NCBI GenBank assembly: GCA_002360945.1
Contig: DERO01000024.1
Location: forward strand, 1-64,000
Direction: 5' to 3'
DNA length: 64,000 nucleotides
Source: Leclercia adecarboxylata
Lineage (GTDB): Bacteria > Pseudomonadota > Gammaproteobacteria > Enterobacterales > Enterobacteriaceae
The notes below the pieces were generated by a model, which was not told where the DNA came from, searched no databases, and was given only the letters and a program-made list of their open reading frames with translations. The position numbers were made by a program, and so were the translations under genes. Position 1 is the first letter of the stretch, and each line of letters begins with the position of its first letter. Positions 48,448-57,681 of this stretch are shown one piece after another.

Positions 48448-49701
48448 ATGGACGTAATGAGAAGTCTGCTGGGTATGGCGGTACTGTTGGCGATAGCCTT
48501 CCTCCTGTCGGTCAATAAACGCCGTATCAGCCTGCGCACCGTCGGTGCCGCCTTCCTGTTGCAGGTGGCGATCGGCGGCATCATGCTCTATTTCCCACCC
48601 GGCAAATGGCTGGTCGAGCAGGCCGCCATCGGGGTGAGTAAAGTCATGTCCTACAGCGATGCCGGCAGCGCCTTTATCTTTGGGGCGCTGGTCGGGCCGA
48701 AGATGGACACCCTGTTTGACGGGGCCGGGTTCGTGTTTGCCTTTCGGGTGCTGCCCGCCATTATCTTTGTCACCGCGCTGATCAGCCTCCTGTACTACAT
48801 CGGGGTGATGGGTCTGCTGATCCGCGTGCTGGGCGGTATTTTCCAGAAAGCGCTGCGCATCAGCAAAATCGAATCCTTTGTCGCGGTGACCACCATCTTC
48901 CTCGGGCAGAACGAGATCCCGGCGATCGTGAAACCCTTTGTCGATAAGCTGAACCGCAACGAACTGTTCACCGCCATTTGCAGCGGGATGGCGTCGATTG
49001 CCGGTTCGATGCTGATTGGCTATGCGGGGATGGGCGTGCCGATTGATTACCTGCTGGCCGCCTCGCTGATGGCGATCCCCGGCGGGATCCTGTTTGCCCG
49101 TCTGCTGAGCCCGGCCACCGAGGAGTCGCAGGTCACCTTTGATAATCTCTCCTTCAGCGAGACGCCGCCAAAAAGCATTATCGAAGCCGCGGCGACCGGG
49201 GCGATGACCGGGCTGAAAATCGCCGCCGGGGTCGCCACGGTGGTGATGGCATTTGTGGCGATCATTGCCCTGCTGAACGGCATGCTGGGCGGCATCGGCG
49301 GCTGGTTTGGTATCGAAAGCCTGAGTCTGGAGGGGCTGTTTGGCTACGCCCTTGCGCCGCTGGCGTGGATCATGGGTGTCGAATGGCAGGATGCGACCCT
49401 GGCGGGCAGCCTGATTGGCCAGAAGCTGGCGATTAACGAGTTCGTCGCCTATCTCAACTTCTCCCCGTATCTGCAAACCGCCGGTCAGCTGGACGTGAAA
49501 ACCATCGCCATTATCTCGTTCGCCTTGTGCGGGTTCGCCAACTTCGGCTCGATTGGGGTCGTGGTCGGGGCCTTTTCCGCGGTATCGCCCCAGCGTGCCC
49601 CCGAGATTGCCCAGCTTGGCGTGCGGGCGCTGGTAGCGGCGACGCTCTCTAACCTGATGAGCGCCACCATTGCCGGGTTCTTTATCGGTTTATCGGGATA
49701 G
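48448..49701 (+). CDS. psuT: Pseudouridine transporter PsuT (NupC/CNT family)
   Basis: A 417-residue concentrative nucleoside transporter. It begins MDVMRSLLGMAVLLAIAFLLS and shows family blocks GAAFLLQVAIGGIMLYFPPGK, FLGQNEIPAIVKPFV, GSMLIGYAGMGVP and GQKLAINEFVAYLNF. The E. coli orthologue YeiM is annotated as the pseudouridine transporter from its operon position. In this window it is the last gene of psuKGT, with a terminator 10 bp beyond the stop. Confidence 0.92.
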   Translation: MDVMRSLLGMAVLLAIAFLLSVNKRRISLRTVGAAFLLQVAIGGIMLYFPPGKWLVEQAAIGVSKVMSYSDAGSAFIFGALVGPKMDTLFDGAGFVFAFRVLPAIIFVTALISLLYYIGVMGLLIRVLGGIFQKALRISKIESFVAVTTIFLGQNEIPAIVKPFVDKLNRNELFTAICSGMASIAGSMLIGYAGMGVPIDYLLAASLMAIPGGILFARLLSPATEESQVTFDNLSFSETPPKSIIEAAATGAMTGLKIAAGVATVVMAFVAIIALLNGMLGGIGGWFGIESLSLEGLFGYALAPLAWIMGVEWQDATLAGSLIGQKLAINEFVAYLNFSPYLQTAGQLDVKTIAIISFALCGFANFGSIGVVVGAFSAVSPQRAPEIAQLGVRALVAATLSNLMSATIAGFFIGLSG

Positions 49702-49710
49702 AGGGAACAG

Positions 49711-49739
49711 GCCGGGTAGCAACACTACCCGGCTTTTTT
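49711..49739 (+). terminator. psuT Rho-independent terminator
   Basis: GCCGGGTAG (49711-49719) and CTACCCGGC (49725-49733), loop CAACA, then six T. No A-run on the other side, so it acts on the plus strand only. Confidence 0.9.
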
Positions 49740-50817
49740 ACTGCGCGGTCTCCAGCAGAGACCAGGCGTTATCCACCGACAGGGTCGGGTTATTAATGCT
49801 TTCGCTGGCGCGGGAGAGCGCCGCACAGGCGAGGGCAAACCGCGCCGCATCGGCAAAGTCGCTCCCGTCGAGGAAGCCATAGACCAGACCCGCCATAAAG
49901 GCGTCGTCGGCACCGAAACGGTCGACAACCGGGTGCGCAGGCGGCGTCAGCAGGAACGGCTCCGCGCCTTGCTCACTGCACAGCACCGAATCATCTTCCA
50001 GACACACCACAATCCGCTGGACGCCTTTCTCGTGCAGGGCTGTCAGCGCCGCCTGACGATCATCGCACTCCGCCAGAATCTGCAGCTCTTTCAGCGTGGG
50101 CTTGAGGGTATGGATCCGCGACAGCCAGGGCTTGATTCTGTCGGCTTTAAACTCTGAAACCGTGTCGACAAACACCGGTACCTCTCCGGCGAGGGTAAAG
50201 ACCCACTCCAGGGATTCTGCGGTGAGATTACAGTCGGCCAGCACCACCCCCGCATGGGCCAGCAGCTCGCGCGACTGGTTAAGCAACTGCGGCGTCAGCC
50301 CCTGCAGGATATGGGTGTCGTTGATGGCCAGCACGGTGTCGTCCTGCGGGTTGGCAATTGACAGATAGGTCGCCGTGCTTTGCCCGTGCAGGCGGATGGT
50401 GCTCTGGACGTTAACGCCCGCCAGCCGGGTTTGCTCCAGCAGAGTTTCGCCATAAAAATCGCTGCCGACGGCGGAGATCAGGTGCACCTCGCGGCCCAGC
50501 AGCGCCAGGTTATGGGCGATATTTCGCGCCACGCCGCCCGCCGCGCACTGAATGGCCCCCGGATGGGAGGAGGGTTCAGGAAAGCGGATATCGGCCACGC
50601 CGCGAATATCCATATTGATGGCACCGAGCGCCACGCAATAATCCTGTTCGGTGAGAATATAGCCCTTGCCCTTGATCGCCCCTTTACGCATCAAATCCAT
50701 AATGTGCGCAGCCACCCGCGAGCGGCTGATGTCGAGGATTTGGGCGATTTCATGCTGCTGAATAAGAGGGTTACGCCGCAGGATCTTCAGGATCTGCTTT
50801 TCCCTTTCGTTCATCAT
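49738..50817 (-). CDS. yeiI: Winged-helix/PfkB sugar-kinase fusion YeiI
   Basis: A 359-residue protein. Residues about 1-58 form a winged helix-turn-helix (EREKQILKILRRNPLIQQHE, IAQILDISRSRVAAHIMDLM). The rest is a PfkB kinase paralogous to PsuK: GAINMDIRGVADI, CAAGGVARNIAHNLALLG, and a C-terminal FGADDAFMAGLVYG. There the usual GAGD reads GADD, with the second Asp kept. The HTH suggests a regulator whose ligand or substrate is a nucleoside-like sugar. Two Met codons at the start leave a one-residue ambiguity; the first shares a base with the nfo stop (TAATG), so it is coupled to nfo. The stop is 1 base from the psuT terminator. Confidence 0.9.
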   Translation of the reverse strand: MMNEREKQILKILRRNPLIQQHEIAQILDISRSRVAAHIMDLMRKGAIKGKGYILTEQDYCVALGAINMDIRGVADIRFPEPSSHPGAIQCAAGGVARNIAHNLALLGREVHLISAVGSDFYGETLLEQTRLAGVNVQSTIRLHGQSTATYLSIANPQDDTVLAINDTHILQGLTPQLLNQSRELLAHAGVVLADCNLTAESLEWVFTLAGEVPVFVDTVSEFKADRIKPWLSRIHTLKPTLKELQILAECDDRQAALTALHEKGVQRIVVCLEDDSVLCSEQGAEPFLLTPPAHPVVDRFGADDAFMAGLVYGFLDGSDFADAARFALACAALSRASESINNPTLSVDNAWSLLETAQ

Positions 50818-51674
50818 TATGCGGTGGCCTCGGCGTACTGTTGTGCTTTCAGCCAGGCGATCTCTTCCGCCCAGATATCCGGGTTGATGGTTTCCAGCAC
50901 CATCGGAATGCCGTCGAAACGCGGGTCCTGCATGATAAAGCGGAACGCGTCATGGCCGATGTTGCCTTCACCCAGGCTGTGGTGGCGATCGACGCGGCTG
51001 GCAAAGGCGCTTTTCGCATCGTTAAGGTGCATGCCGCGCAGGTATTCAAAGCCCACAATGCGTTCGAATTCGGCGAAGGTTTTCGCGCACTCTTCAACGC
51101 TGCGCAGGTCGTAACCGGCGGCAAAGGCGTGGCAGGTATCAATGCAGACGCCGACGCGGGATTTATCCTCCACGCCGTCGATGATGGCTGCCAGATGCTC
51201 AAAGCGAAAACCAAGGTTGCTGCCCTGTCCGGCGGTATTTTCAATCACCGCCGTCACCCCTTTGGTCTGCTCCAGCACGATATTGATCGACTCGGCGATG
51301 CGCGCCAGGCAGGCGTCTTCGTCAATCTGCGACAGATGGCTGCCTGGGTGGAAGTTCAGCAGCGTCAGGCCGAGCTGCTCGCAGCGCTGCATCTCATCGA
51401 GGAAGGCTTCGCGGGATTTATCCAGCGCCTCCTGTACCGGATGACCGAGGTTAATCAGGTAGCTGTCGTGGGGCAGGATCTGGCCGGGAGTGAAATGGTA
51501 TTTTTCGCACGCCGCTTTGAACTCATCAATCACCTGGGTGGTTAAGGGGGCGGCACGCCACTGGCGCTGATTTTTGGTGAACAGGGCGAAGGCGGTCGCC
51601 TCGATTTCGGCGGCACGAATGGCGGCATTCGCCAGACCGCCAGCAGCGCTGACGTGCGCTCCAACATATTTCAT
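50817..51674 (-). CDS. nfo: Endonuclease IV Nfo (AP endonuclease)
   Basis: A 285-residue TIM-barrel enzyme cutting DNA 5' to abasic sites and oxidised bases. It binds three Zn2+; ligand-bearing blocks are present: NFHPGSHLS (His), VIENTAGQG (Glu), [13 protein letters not shown] (Asp, His), [10 protein letters not shown] (His), [12 protein letters not shown] (Asp, His) and VLETINPD (Glu). The start [13 protein letters not shown] (51674) gives the E. coli length, and an eight-codon extension upstream would begin inside a hairpin. That hairpin (51682-51725) covers the ribosome-binding site. It is co-transcribed with yeiI. Confidence 0.97.
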   Translation of the reverse strand: MKYVGAHVSAAGGLANAAIRAAEIEATAFALFTKNQRQWRAAPLTTQVIDEFKAACEKYHFTPGQILPHDSYLINLGHPVQEALDKSREAFLDEMQRCEQLGLTLLNFHPGSHLSQIDEDACLARIAESINIVLEQTKGVTAVIENTAGQGSNLGFRFEHLAAIIDGVEDKSRVGVCIDTCHAFAAGYDLRSVEECAKTFAEFERIVGFEYLRGMHLNDAKSAFASRVDRHHSLGEGNIGHDAFRFIMQDPRFDGIPMVLETINPDIWAEEIAWLKAQQYAEATA

Positions 51675-51681
51675 AAAGGGA

Positions 51682-51725
51682 CTCCTGTTAACCCGCAAAC
51701 GCTTATGATAGCGGGTTAACAGGAG
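51682..51725 (-). promoter_or_regulatory. Perfect 15-bp hairpin enclosing the nfo ribosome-binding site
   Basis: CTCCTGTTAACCCGC and GCGGGTTAACAGGAG are perfect inverted repeats (51682-51696 and 51711-51725) with a 14-nt loop. On the nfo mRNA the 3' arm ends in AGGAG, 7 nt before the ATG at 51674, so the Shine-Dalgarno pairs with CTCCT of the 5' arm. No U-run follows, so it is not a standard terminator. Confidence 0.75.
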
Positions 51726-51739
51726 AAGGATGAAGCGGT

Positions 51740-52786
51740 TTATGCCAGCAGGCTATGAACCGCCAGGTTAATGGCACCCCCGCCAACAATCAGCCAGATG
51801 AACAGCACCAGCGCCATCAGCAGCGGTTTGGCCCCGGCTTTTTTCAGGGCGCTGACGTGGGTGGTTAAGCCCAGCGCCGCCATCGCCATCGCCAGCAGCA
51901 CGGTATCCAGCGTCACCAGCATATCGACCACCGCTTTGGGCAGCAGATGGAACGAGTTAAACACCGCCACCACAATAAACAGGATCGCAAACCACGGAAT
52001 GGTGATTTTGCTCTTCTCGCCGTTGCCTGCCGGGGCGAGCTGTTTCACCCGCGCGGCCAGGATCAGCAGGAAGGGGGCCAGCATCATCACCCGCAGCATT
52101 TTGGCGATCACCGCCGCATTCTCCGCCTCCGGGCTGATGGCGTGACCCGCCGCGACCACTTGGGCGACCTCATGCATCGTTGAGCCGATGTAAATCCCGT
52201 AGGTTTCCGGGCTAAACCAGTGCGCCACCAGCGGATACATCGCCGGATAGAGGAAGATCGCCAGGGTCCCGAAGATCACCACCGTCGCCACGGCAACCGT
52301 CACCTTGCTGGCTTCGGCCTTCACCACCGGCTCGGTCGCCAGCACCGCCGCGGCGCCGCAAATGCTGCTGCCCGCGCCAATCAGCCAGCTGGTCTGTTTG
52401 TCGAGGCCGAATACCTTCTGGCCGATAAAGCAGGCCAGCAGGAAGGTGCTGGTCAGGGTTAACACGTCAATCGCGATGCCGCTGACGCCCACGTCAGCAA
52501 TCTGCGCGAAGGTCAGGCGAAAGCCGTACAGGATGATCCCGAGGCGCAGCAGGTGCTGCTTGGCGAAGATCACGCCGCTGTCGCACGGCTTGTAGATGTG
52601 CGGATAGATCGTATTTCCGACCACCATCCCCAGCAGGATAGCCAGCGTCAGGGCGCTGAAGCCCGCTCCCGCTACCGCCGGAATACTGCCGCCCCATAAC
52701 GCAACGCCGGTGACCAGCGCGCTCAGCGCCAGGCCCGGAATGTAGTGCCACACTGTACGGTGATGCTGCAAAGTGAGTGTTGTCAT
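51740..52786 (-). CDS. yeiH: UPF0324 inner-membrane protein YeiH
   Basis: A 348-residue protein with about ten hydrophobic helices, family PSE/UPF0324 (putative sulfate or anion exporter). Characteristic blocks are [61 protein letters not shown] and [17 protein letters not shown]. Neighbouring, divergent yeiE encodes a LysR-type regulator, which in E. coli is linked to this gene and sulfur-related conditions. Substrate unproven. Confidence 0.93.
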   Translation of the reverse strand: MTTLTLQHHRTVWHYIPGLALSALVTGVALWGGSIPAVAGAGFSALTLAILLGMVVGNTIYPHIYKPCDSGVIFAKQHLLRLGIILYGFRLTFAQIADVGVSGIAIDVLTLTSTFLLACFIGQKVFGLDKQTSWLIGAGSSICGAAAVLATEPVVKAEASKVTVAVATVVIFGTLAIFLYPAMYPLVAHWFSPETYGIYIGSTMHEVAQVVAAGHAISPEAENAAVIAKMLRVMMLAPFLLILAARVKQLAPAGNGEKSKITIPWFAILFIVVAVFNSFHLLPKAVVDMLVTLDTVLLAMAMAALGLTTHVSALKKAGAKPLLMALVLFIWLIVGGGAINLAVHSLLA

Positions 52787-52839
52787 AACCTTCTCCTTTT
52801 CTCTGACTGAAGGTTACGGCGCGCTGGCTTAAAAATAAA

Positions 52840-52863
52840 ATTGATTATATATTTATAATTAAT
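52840..52863. promoter_or_regulatory. AT-rich palindrome between yeiH and yeiE (candidate YeiE site)
   Basis: ATTGATTATA (52840-52849) and TATAATTAAT (52854-52863), nine of ten pairs, spacer 4 bp. It has the T-N11-A geometry of LysR-type sites and sits between the two divergent starts. Confidence 0.5.
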
Positions 52864-52908
52864 CTCTATAAGTGGTAAGCAGGGCGCTTACCGTACCGGA
52901 TGGTGACT

Positions 52909-53778
52909 ATGCACATTACGTTACGCCAGCTTGAGGTCTTCGCCGAAGTGCTGAAAAGCGGATCGACAACCCAGGCTTCCCAGATGCTGGCTCTCTCCCA
53001 GTCTGCGGTCAGCGCCGCGCTGACCGATCTTGAAGGCCAACTGGGGGTTCAACTCTTTGACAGGGTAGGGAAGCGACTGGTGGTGAACGAGCACGGGCGC
53101 TTGCTCTATCCCCGCGCGCTGGCGCTGCTGGAGCAGACCGTCGAGATTGAACAGCTGTTTCGCGAGGATAACGGCGCCATTCGCGTCTATGCCAGCAGCA
53201 CCATCGGCAATTACATCCTGCCGGAGGTGATTGCCCGCTATCGCCGCGATTTCCCGGGTTTACCGCTGGAGATGAGCGTTGGCAACAGCCAGGATGTGAT
53301 CAACGCGGTGATCGACTTTCGGGTCGATATCGGCCTTATCGAAGGCCCATGCCACAACGCTGACATCATTGCCGACCCCTGGCTGGAGGATGAGCTGGTG
53401 GTCTTCGCCTCGCCGGCCTCATCGTTATTACAGCAGGAGGTAACTCTGGAGCGGCTGGCGCAGGCCCCGTGGATTTTGCGCGAGCAGGGGTCAGGCACCC
53501 GTGAGATCGTCGATTATCTGCTGCTGTCGCATCTGCCGCAGTTTCATATGGGCATGGAGCTGGGCAATTCGGAGGCGATCAAACATGCGGTGCGCCACGG
53601 TCTGGGCATCAGCTGCCTGTCGCGCCGGGTGATTGCCGAACAGCTGGAGAGCGGCCTGCTTGTGGAGATCCCCGTACCGCTGCCGAATAAGCTGGTGCGC
53701 ACCCTGTGGCGCATCCATCACCGCCAGAAGCACCTCTCCAACTCCCTGCAGCGTTTCCTGCGTTACTGCGAAATGTAA
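52909..53778 (+). CDS. yeiE: LysR-type transcriptional regulator YeiE
   Basis: A 289-residue LysR regulator. The HTH is residues about 1-60 ([42 protein letters not shown]). The ligand domain contains [17 protein letters not shown]. Family reports connect YeiE to sulfite sensing in Salmonella. The start chosen (52909) matches the family MHITLRQ; an ATG three codons upstream (52900) is possible. It is divergent from yeiH. Confidence 0.93.
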   Translation: MHITLRQLEVFAEVLKSGSTTQASQMLALSQSAVSAALTDLEGQLGVQLFDRVGKRLVVNEHGRLLYPRALALLEQTVEIEQLFREDNGAIRVYASSTIGNYILPEVIARYRRDFPGLPLEMSVGNSQDVINAVIDFRVDIGLIEGPCHNADIIADPWLEDELVVFASPASSLLQQEVTLERLAQAPWILREQGSGTREIVDYLLLSHLPQFHMGMELGNSEAIKHAVRHGLGISCLSRRVIAEQLESGLLVEIPVPLPNKLVRTLWRIHHRQKHLSNSLQRFLRYCEM

Positions 53779-53784
53779 GCCCGT

Positions 53785-53805
53785 CCGGCGGCGTTTTGCC
53801 GCCGG
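53785..53805. repeat. GC-rich palindrome after yeiE
   Basis: CCGGCGGC-GTTTT-GCCGCCGG, an eight-bp perfect hairpin just after the yeiE stop, resembling a REP unit. It may stabilise the yeiE transcript; no T-run follows. Confidence 0.5.
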
Positions 53806-53955
53806 GATCTCTTCCGCGCACCGATACGATTCTCTGCTTTACTTATAATCCTGGTCCGGTCATGAAGCTCTCTTATAACTGGGCATTTGTGCCGGAAGAG
53901 CGGACGATCGTCTGCTACAATCGCGCCTCATTTTTTGAATGGACAGCATTTTCAT

Positions 53956-55425
53956 ATGGTTTCCGAAACTAAAACCACAGAAGCGCCCGCGCTACGTCGC
54001 GAACTCAAGGCGCGTCACCTGACGATGATTGCCATTGGCGGTTCTATTGGTACAGGTCTTTTTGTCGCCTCTGGGGCGACCATTTCTGCAGCGGGCCCTG
54101 GCGGCGCGCTCTTTTCCTATATCCTGATCGGTTTGATGGTCTACTTCCTGATGACCAGCCTGGGCGAACTGGCGGCGTACATGCCGGTATCCGGTTCTTT
54201 CTCCACCTACGGTCAGAAATACGTGGAAGAAGGCTTCGGCTTCGCGCTAGGCTGGAACTACTGGTACAACTGGGCGGTCACCATCGCCGTGGATCTGGTG
54301 GCCTCGCAGCTGGTGATGACCTGGTGGTTCCCGGATACGCCGGGCTGGATCTGGAGCGCGCTCTTCCTGGGGGTGATCTTCCTGCTGAACTACATCTCCG
54401 TGCGCGGTTTTGGCGAAGCGGAATACTGGTTCTCGCTGATCAAAGTCGCGACGGTGATCATCTTTATCGTCGTCGGCGTGGCGATGATTGTCGGCATCTT
54501 CAAAGGCACCGAACCCGCGGGCTGGAGCAACTGGGCTATTGGCGACGCGCCTTTTGCCGGGGGCTTCTCGGCAATGATTGGCGTCGCGATGATCGTTGGC
54601 TTCTCCTTCCAGGGAACGGAGCTTATCGGCATTGCTGCCGGTGAGTCCGAAAACCCGGAGAAGAACATTCCGCGCGCGGTGCGGCAGGTCTTCTGGCGTA
54701 TCCTGCTGTTCTATGTGTTCGCCATCCTGATTATCAGCCTGATCATTCCGTATACCGATCCGAGCCTGCTGCGTAACGATGTGAAAGACATCAGCGTCAG
54801 CCCGTTCACCCTGGTGTTCCAGCATGCCGGTCTGCTCTCTGCGGCGGCGGTAATGAACGCGGTGATCCTGACGGCGGTGCTGTCGGCGGGTAACTCCGGG
54901 ATGTATGCCTCCACCCGTATGCTCTACTCCCTGGCCTGCGACGGCAAAGCACCGCGTATTTTCGCGAAGCTGTCCCGTGGCGGCGTGCCGCGTAACGCGC
55001 TCTATGCCACCACCGTGATTGCCTGCCTGTGCTTCCTGACCTCGATGTTCGGCAACCAGACGGTCTACCTGTGGCTGCTGAATACTTCCGGGATGACGGG
55101 CTTTATCGCCTGGCTGGGTATCGCCATCAGCCACTACCGTTTCCGTCGCGGTTATGTGAAGCAGGGTTACGACATTAACAACCTGCCGTACCGCTCCGGG
55201 TTCTTCCCGCTGGGGCCGATCTTCGCCTTTGTGCTGTGTCTGATCATCACTCTGGGTCAGAACTACGAAGCCTTCCTGGCCGACACCATTGACTGGGGCG
55301 GCGTGGCAGCGACCTATATCGGTATCCCGCTGTTCCTGATCATCTGGTTTGGCTACAAGCTGGCGAAGGGAACGAAGTTTGTCAGCTATAGCGAAATGGA
55401 ATTTCCGAATAGCTTTAAAAAATAA
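53956..55425 (+). CDS. lysP: Lysine-specific permease LysP
   Basis: A 489-residue APC-family permease importing L-lysine and also acting as co-sensor of CadC in E. coli. It has 12 hydrophobic helices; the signature block is HLTMIAIGGSIGTGLFVASGA and the family continues with GTELIGIAAGESENPEKNIPRAV. An upstream extension of 23 codons is rejected because MVSETKTTEAPALRRELKARH is the family start. The leader before the ATG (53779-53955) shows no lysine riboswitch; E. coli regulates lysP by ArgP. Confidence 0.97.
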   Translation: MVSETKTTEAPALRRELKARHLTMIAIGGSIGTGLFVASGATISAAGPGGALFSYILIGLMVYFLMTSLGELAAYMPVSGSFSTYGQKYVEEGFGFALGWNYWYNWAVTIAVDLVASQLVMTWWFPDTPGWIWSALFLGVIFLLNYISVRGFGEAEYWFSLIKVATVIIFIVVGVAMIVGIFKGTEPAGWSNWAIGDAPFAGGFSAMIGVAMIVGFSFQGTELIGIAAGESENPEKNIPRAVRQVFWRILLFYVFAILIISLIIPYTDPSLLRNDVKDISVSPFTLVFQHAGLLSAAAVMNAVILTAVLSAGNSGMYASTRMLYSLACDGKAPRIFAKLSRGGVPRNALYATTVIACLCFLTSMFGNQTVYLWLLNTSGMTGFIAWLGIAISHYRFRRGYVKQGYDINNLPYRSGFFPLGPIFAFVLCLIITLGQNYEAFLADTIDWGGVAATYIGIPLFLIIWFGYKLAKGTKFVSYSEMEFPNSFKK

Positions 55426-55446
55426 CCGCAACGCCTCTCTTTAAAC

Positions 55447-55470
55447 CCGCTCACTCGAGCGGTTTTTTTT
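55447..55470 (+). terminator. lysP Rho-independent terminator
   Basis: CCGCTC (55447-55452), loop ACTC, GAGCGG (55457-55462), then eight T. Confidence 0.85.
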
Positions 55471-55514
55471 GTTTCCACATTCTGCACAATTGACATAACT
55501 TTTAACAATTGAAT

Positions 55515-55529
55515 TGATAATAGTTATCG
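55515..55529 (+). promoter_or_regulatory. Fur box of cirA
   Basis: TGATAATAGTTATCG closely follows the 7-1-7 Fur pattern TGATAAT-N-ATTATCA, 87 bp before the cirA ATG. It implies iron repression. Confidence 0.8.
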
Positions 55530-55616
55530 TTTGCTTTATCATTAGCACGTTAATAAAAAAGCAATAGTGAGCAGTACCTCTTTGATTTTGTAGTGTTTAC
55601 CTCATGGAGATAGGAA

Positions 55617-57587
55617 ATGTTTAGGTTGAATCCCTTCGTTCGGGGAGGGCTGTGTGCGTCTGCTCTGTCCCTGGCCCTGCCGGTTGTTGCGGCGGAATCT
55701 GGCGACACCCTGGTGGTGACCGCCTCGGCCAACGAGCAAAACCTGAAGGATGCCCCGGCCAGTATCAGCGTCATCACCCAGCAGGATCTGCAGCGCAAGC
55801 CGGTGCAGAACCTGAAAGATGTGTTAAAAGACGTTCCGGGCGTCCAGTTAACTGACGAAGGGGACAACCGTAAGGGCGTCAGTATTCGCGGTCTGGACAG
55901 CAGCTACACGCTGATCCTGGTTGACGGGAAACGCGTCAACTCCCGCAATGCCGTTTTCCGCCATAACGACTTCGACCTCAACTGGGTGCCGGTTGATGCC
56001 ATCGAACGTATCGAAGTGGTGCGCGGGCCGATGTCCTCCCTCTATGGCTCTGATGCCTTGGGCGGCGTGGTCAATATCATCACTAAAAAGATCGGCCAGA
56101 AATGGACCGGCACCCTCACCGCTGACACCACCCTTCAGGAGCACCGCGATCGTGGCGACACTTACGGCGGCCAGTTTTATACCAGCGGCCCGCTGGTGGA
56201 TGGCGTCCTCGGCCTGAAAGCCTTTGGCAGCCTGCAGAAACGCGATAAAGACGATCCGCAGGATTCAACAACCAGCGCTACCGGGGAAACCCCGCGCATT
56301 GAAGGCTTCACCAGCCGCGATGCCAACGTGGAATTTGCCTGGACCCCGAACGAGAACCACGATTTCACCGCGGGCTACGGCTTTGACCGTCAGGATCGTG
56401 ATTCCGACTCGCTGGATCAGAACCGCCTTGAGCGCCAGAACTACTCCCTGAGCCATAATGGCCGCTGGGGCGTGGGCAATAGCGAGTTGAAATTCTACGG
56501 CGAAAAGGTCGATAACAAGAACCCGGGCAACAGCAACCCGATCACCTCCGAAAGCAACTCCATTGACGGCAAATATGTTCTGCCGCTGGGGGAGATTAAC
56601 CAGCTCCTGACCTTTGGCGGGGAATGGCGTCACGACAAGCTGAAGGATCCGGTGAACATCACCGGCGGCAGCAGCAGTAATACCTCCGCCAGCCAGTATG
56701 CGCTGTTCCTGGAAGATGAATGGCGGATCTTCGAGCCGCTGGCGCTGACCACCGGCGTGCGTATGGATGACCACGAAACCTACGGCGACCACTGGAGCCC
56801 GCGTGCGTATCTGGTCTATAACGCCACCGATACCCTGACGGTAAAAGGCGGCTGGGCGACGGCATTCAAAGCACCATCCCTGCTGCAGCTCAGCCCGGAC
56901 TGGACTACCGGCTCCTGCCGTGGTGCCTGTGAAATCGTTGGTAGCCCGGATCTCAAGCCGGAAACCAGCGAAAGCGTCGAGCTGGGCCTCTACTACAACG
57001 GGGAAGAGGGCTGGTTAGAGGGCGTGCAGGGCAGCATTACCGCCTTCCAGAATGACGTGGATGACCGTATCAGCATCCTGCGCACGGCGAATGTCAACCA
57101 GGCGCAGGGCTACCCGAACTATGTCGGGCTGAATGCCGACGGCGAGCCGATTTTCCGTTATTACAACGTCAATAAGGCGCGTATCCGCGGCCTGGAGACG
57201 GAAGTGAAGTTCCCGATTGCCGAAGACTGGCGCATGACGCTGAATTACACCTATAACGACGGGCGTGATATCAGCAACGGCGAGAACAAGCCGCTCTCCG
57301 AACTGCCGTTCCACACCGCCAACGGCACGCTGGACTGGCAGGCAAGCCAGGCGTGGTCCTTCTATGTGCAGGGTAATTATACGGGTGAGAAACGCACCGT
57401 TACCGATGGCGACGCAACGCCGGGCGGTTACGTGGTGTGGAACACCGGCGGCGCATGGCAGGCCACGAAAAACGTCAAGCTGCGTGCCGGCGTCATGAAC
57501 CTGCTGGATAAAGATCTCAGCCGCGACGACTACAGCTACACCGAGGAAGGACGCCGTTACTTTATGGCGGTGGATTACCAGTTCTGA
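55617..57587 (+). CDS. cirA: TonB-dependent catecholate siderophore receptor CirA
   Basis: A 656-residue outer-membrane receptor for catecholate siderophore breakdown products such as dihydroxybenzoylserine; it also admits colicin Ia/Ib and catechol antibiotics such as cefiderocol. The signal peptide ends near [12 protein letters not shown]. The TonB box is DTLVVTAS. The plug (about 45-165) has the [24 protein letters not shown] block. The barrel ends in MAVDYQF with terminal Phe. A Fur box lies upstream. Confidence 0.96.
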   Translation: MFRLNPFVRGGLCASALSLALPVVAAESGDTLVVTASANEQNLKDAPASISVITQQDLQRKPVQNLKDVLKDVPGVQLTDEGDNRKGVSIRGLDSSYTLILVDGKRVNSRNAVFRHNDFDLNWVPVDAIERIEVVRGPMSSLYGSDALGGVVNIITKKIGQKWTGTLTADTTLQEHRDRGDTYGGQFYTSGPLVDGVLGLKAFGSLQKRDKDDPQDSTTSATGETPRIEGFTSRDANVEFAWTPNENHDFTAGYGFDRQDRDSDSLDQNRLERQNYSLSHNGRWGVGNSELKFYGEKVDNKNPGNSNPITSESNSIDGKYVLPLGEINQLLTFGGEWRHDKLKDPVNITGGSSSNTSASQYALFLEDEWRIFEPLALTTGVRMDDHETYGDHWSPRAYLVYNATDTLTVKGGWATAFKAPSLLQLSPDWTTGSCRGACEIVGSPDLKPETSESVELGLYYNGEEGWLEGVQGSITAFQNDVDDRISILRTANVNQAQGYPNYVGLNADGEPIFRYYNVNKARIRGLETEVKFPIAEDWRMTLNYTYNDGRDISNGENKPLSELPFHTANGTLDWQASQAWSFYVQGNYTGEKRTVTDGDATPGGYVVWNTGGAWQATKNVKLRAGVMNLLDKDLSRDDYSYTEEGRRYFMAVDYQF

Positions 57588-57597
57588 CGGTGGGATC

Positions 57598-57627
57598 GCC
57601 GGGCGGCGTGTTGCTTGCCCGGCCTAC
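57598..57627 (+). repeat. REP unit after cirA
   Basis: GCCGGGCGGCG-TGTT-GCTTGCCCGGCCTAC, the same imperfect palindromic unit, in the same orientation, as 39788-39817. Confidence 0.7.
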
Positions 57628-57635
57628 GGTTTACT

Positions 57636-57656
57636 CCCTCTCCCCGTGGGAGAGGG
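57636..57656. repeat. Enterobacterial CCCTCTCCC hairpin repeat
   Basis: CCCTCTCCC (57636-57644) and GGGAGAGGG (57648-57656) form a perfect nine-bp hairpin, followed by TTGGGGTGAGGG. It is a widespread intergenic repeat in this family and probably ends transcripts of cirA and yeiG. Confidence 0.65.
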
Positions 57657-57681
57657 TTGGGGTGAGGGCATCAGGCCGCAC

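Noticed and set aside
53779..53955. Lysine riboswitch before lysP
   Set aside because: The leader lacks the conserved five-helix elements and is mostly a GC-rich palindrome near yeiE plus unstructured bases.
54247..55431. 394-codon open frame antisense to lysP
   Set aside because: It is a mirror of GC-rich lysP codons; the protein is rich in Arg, His and Gln with no domain, while lysP is certain.
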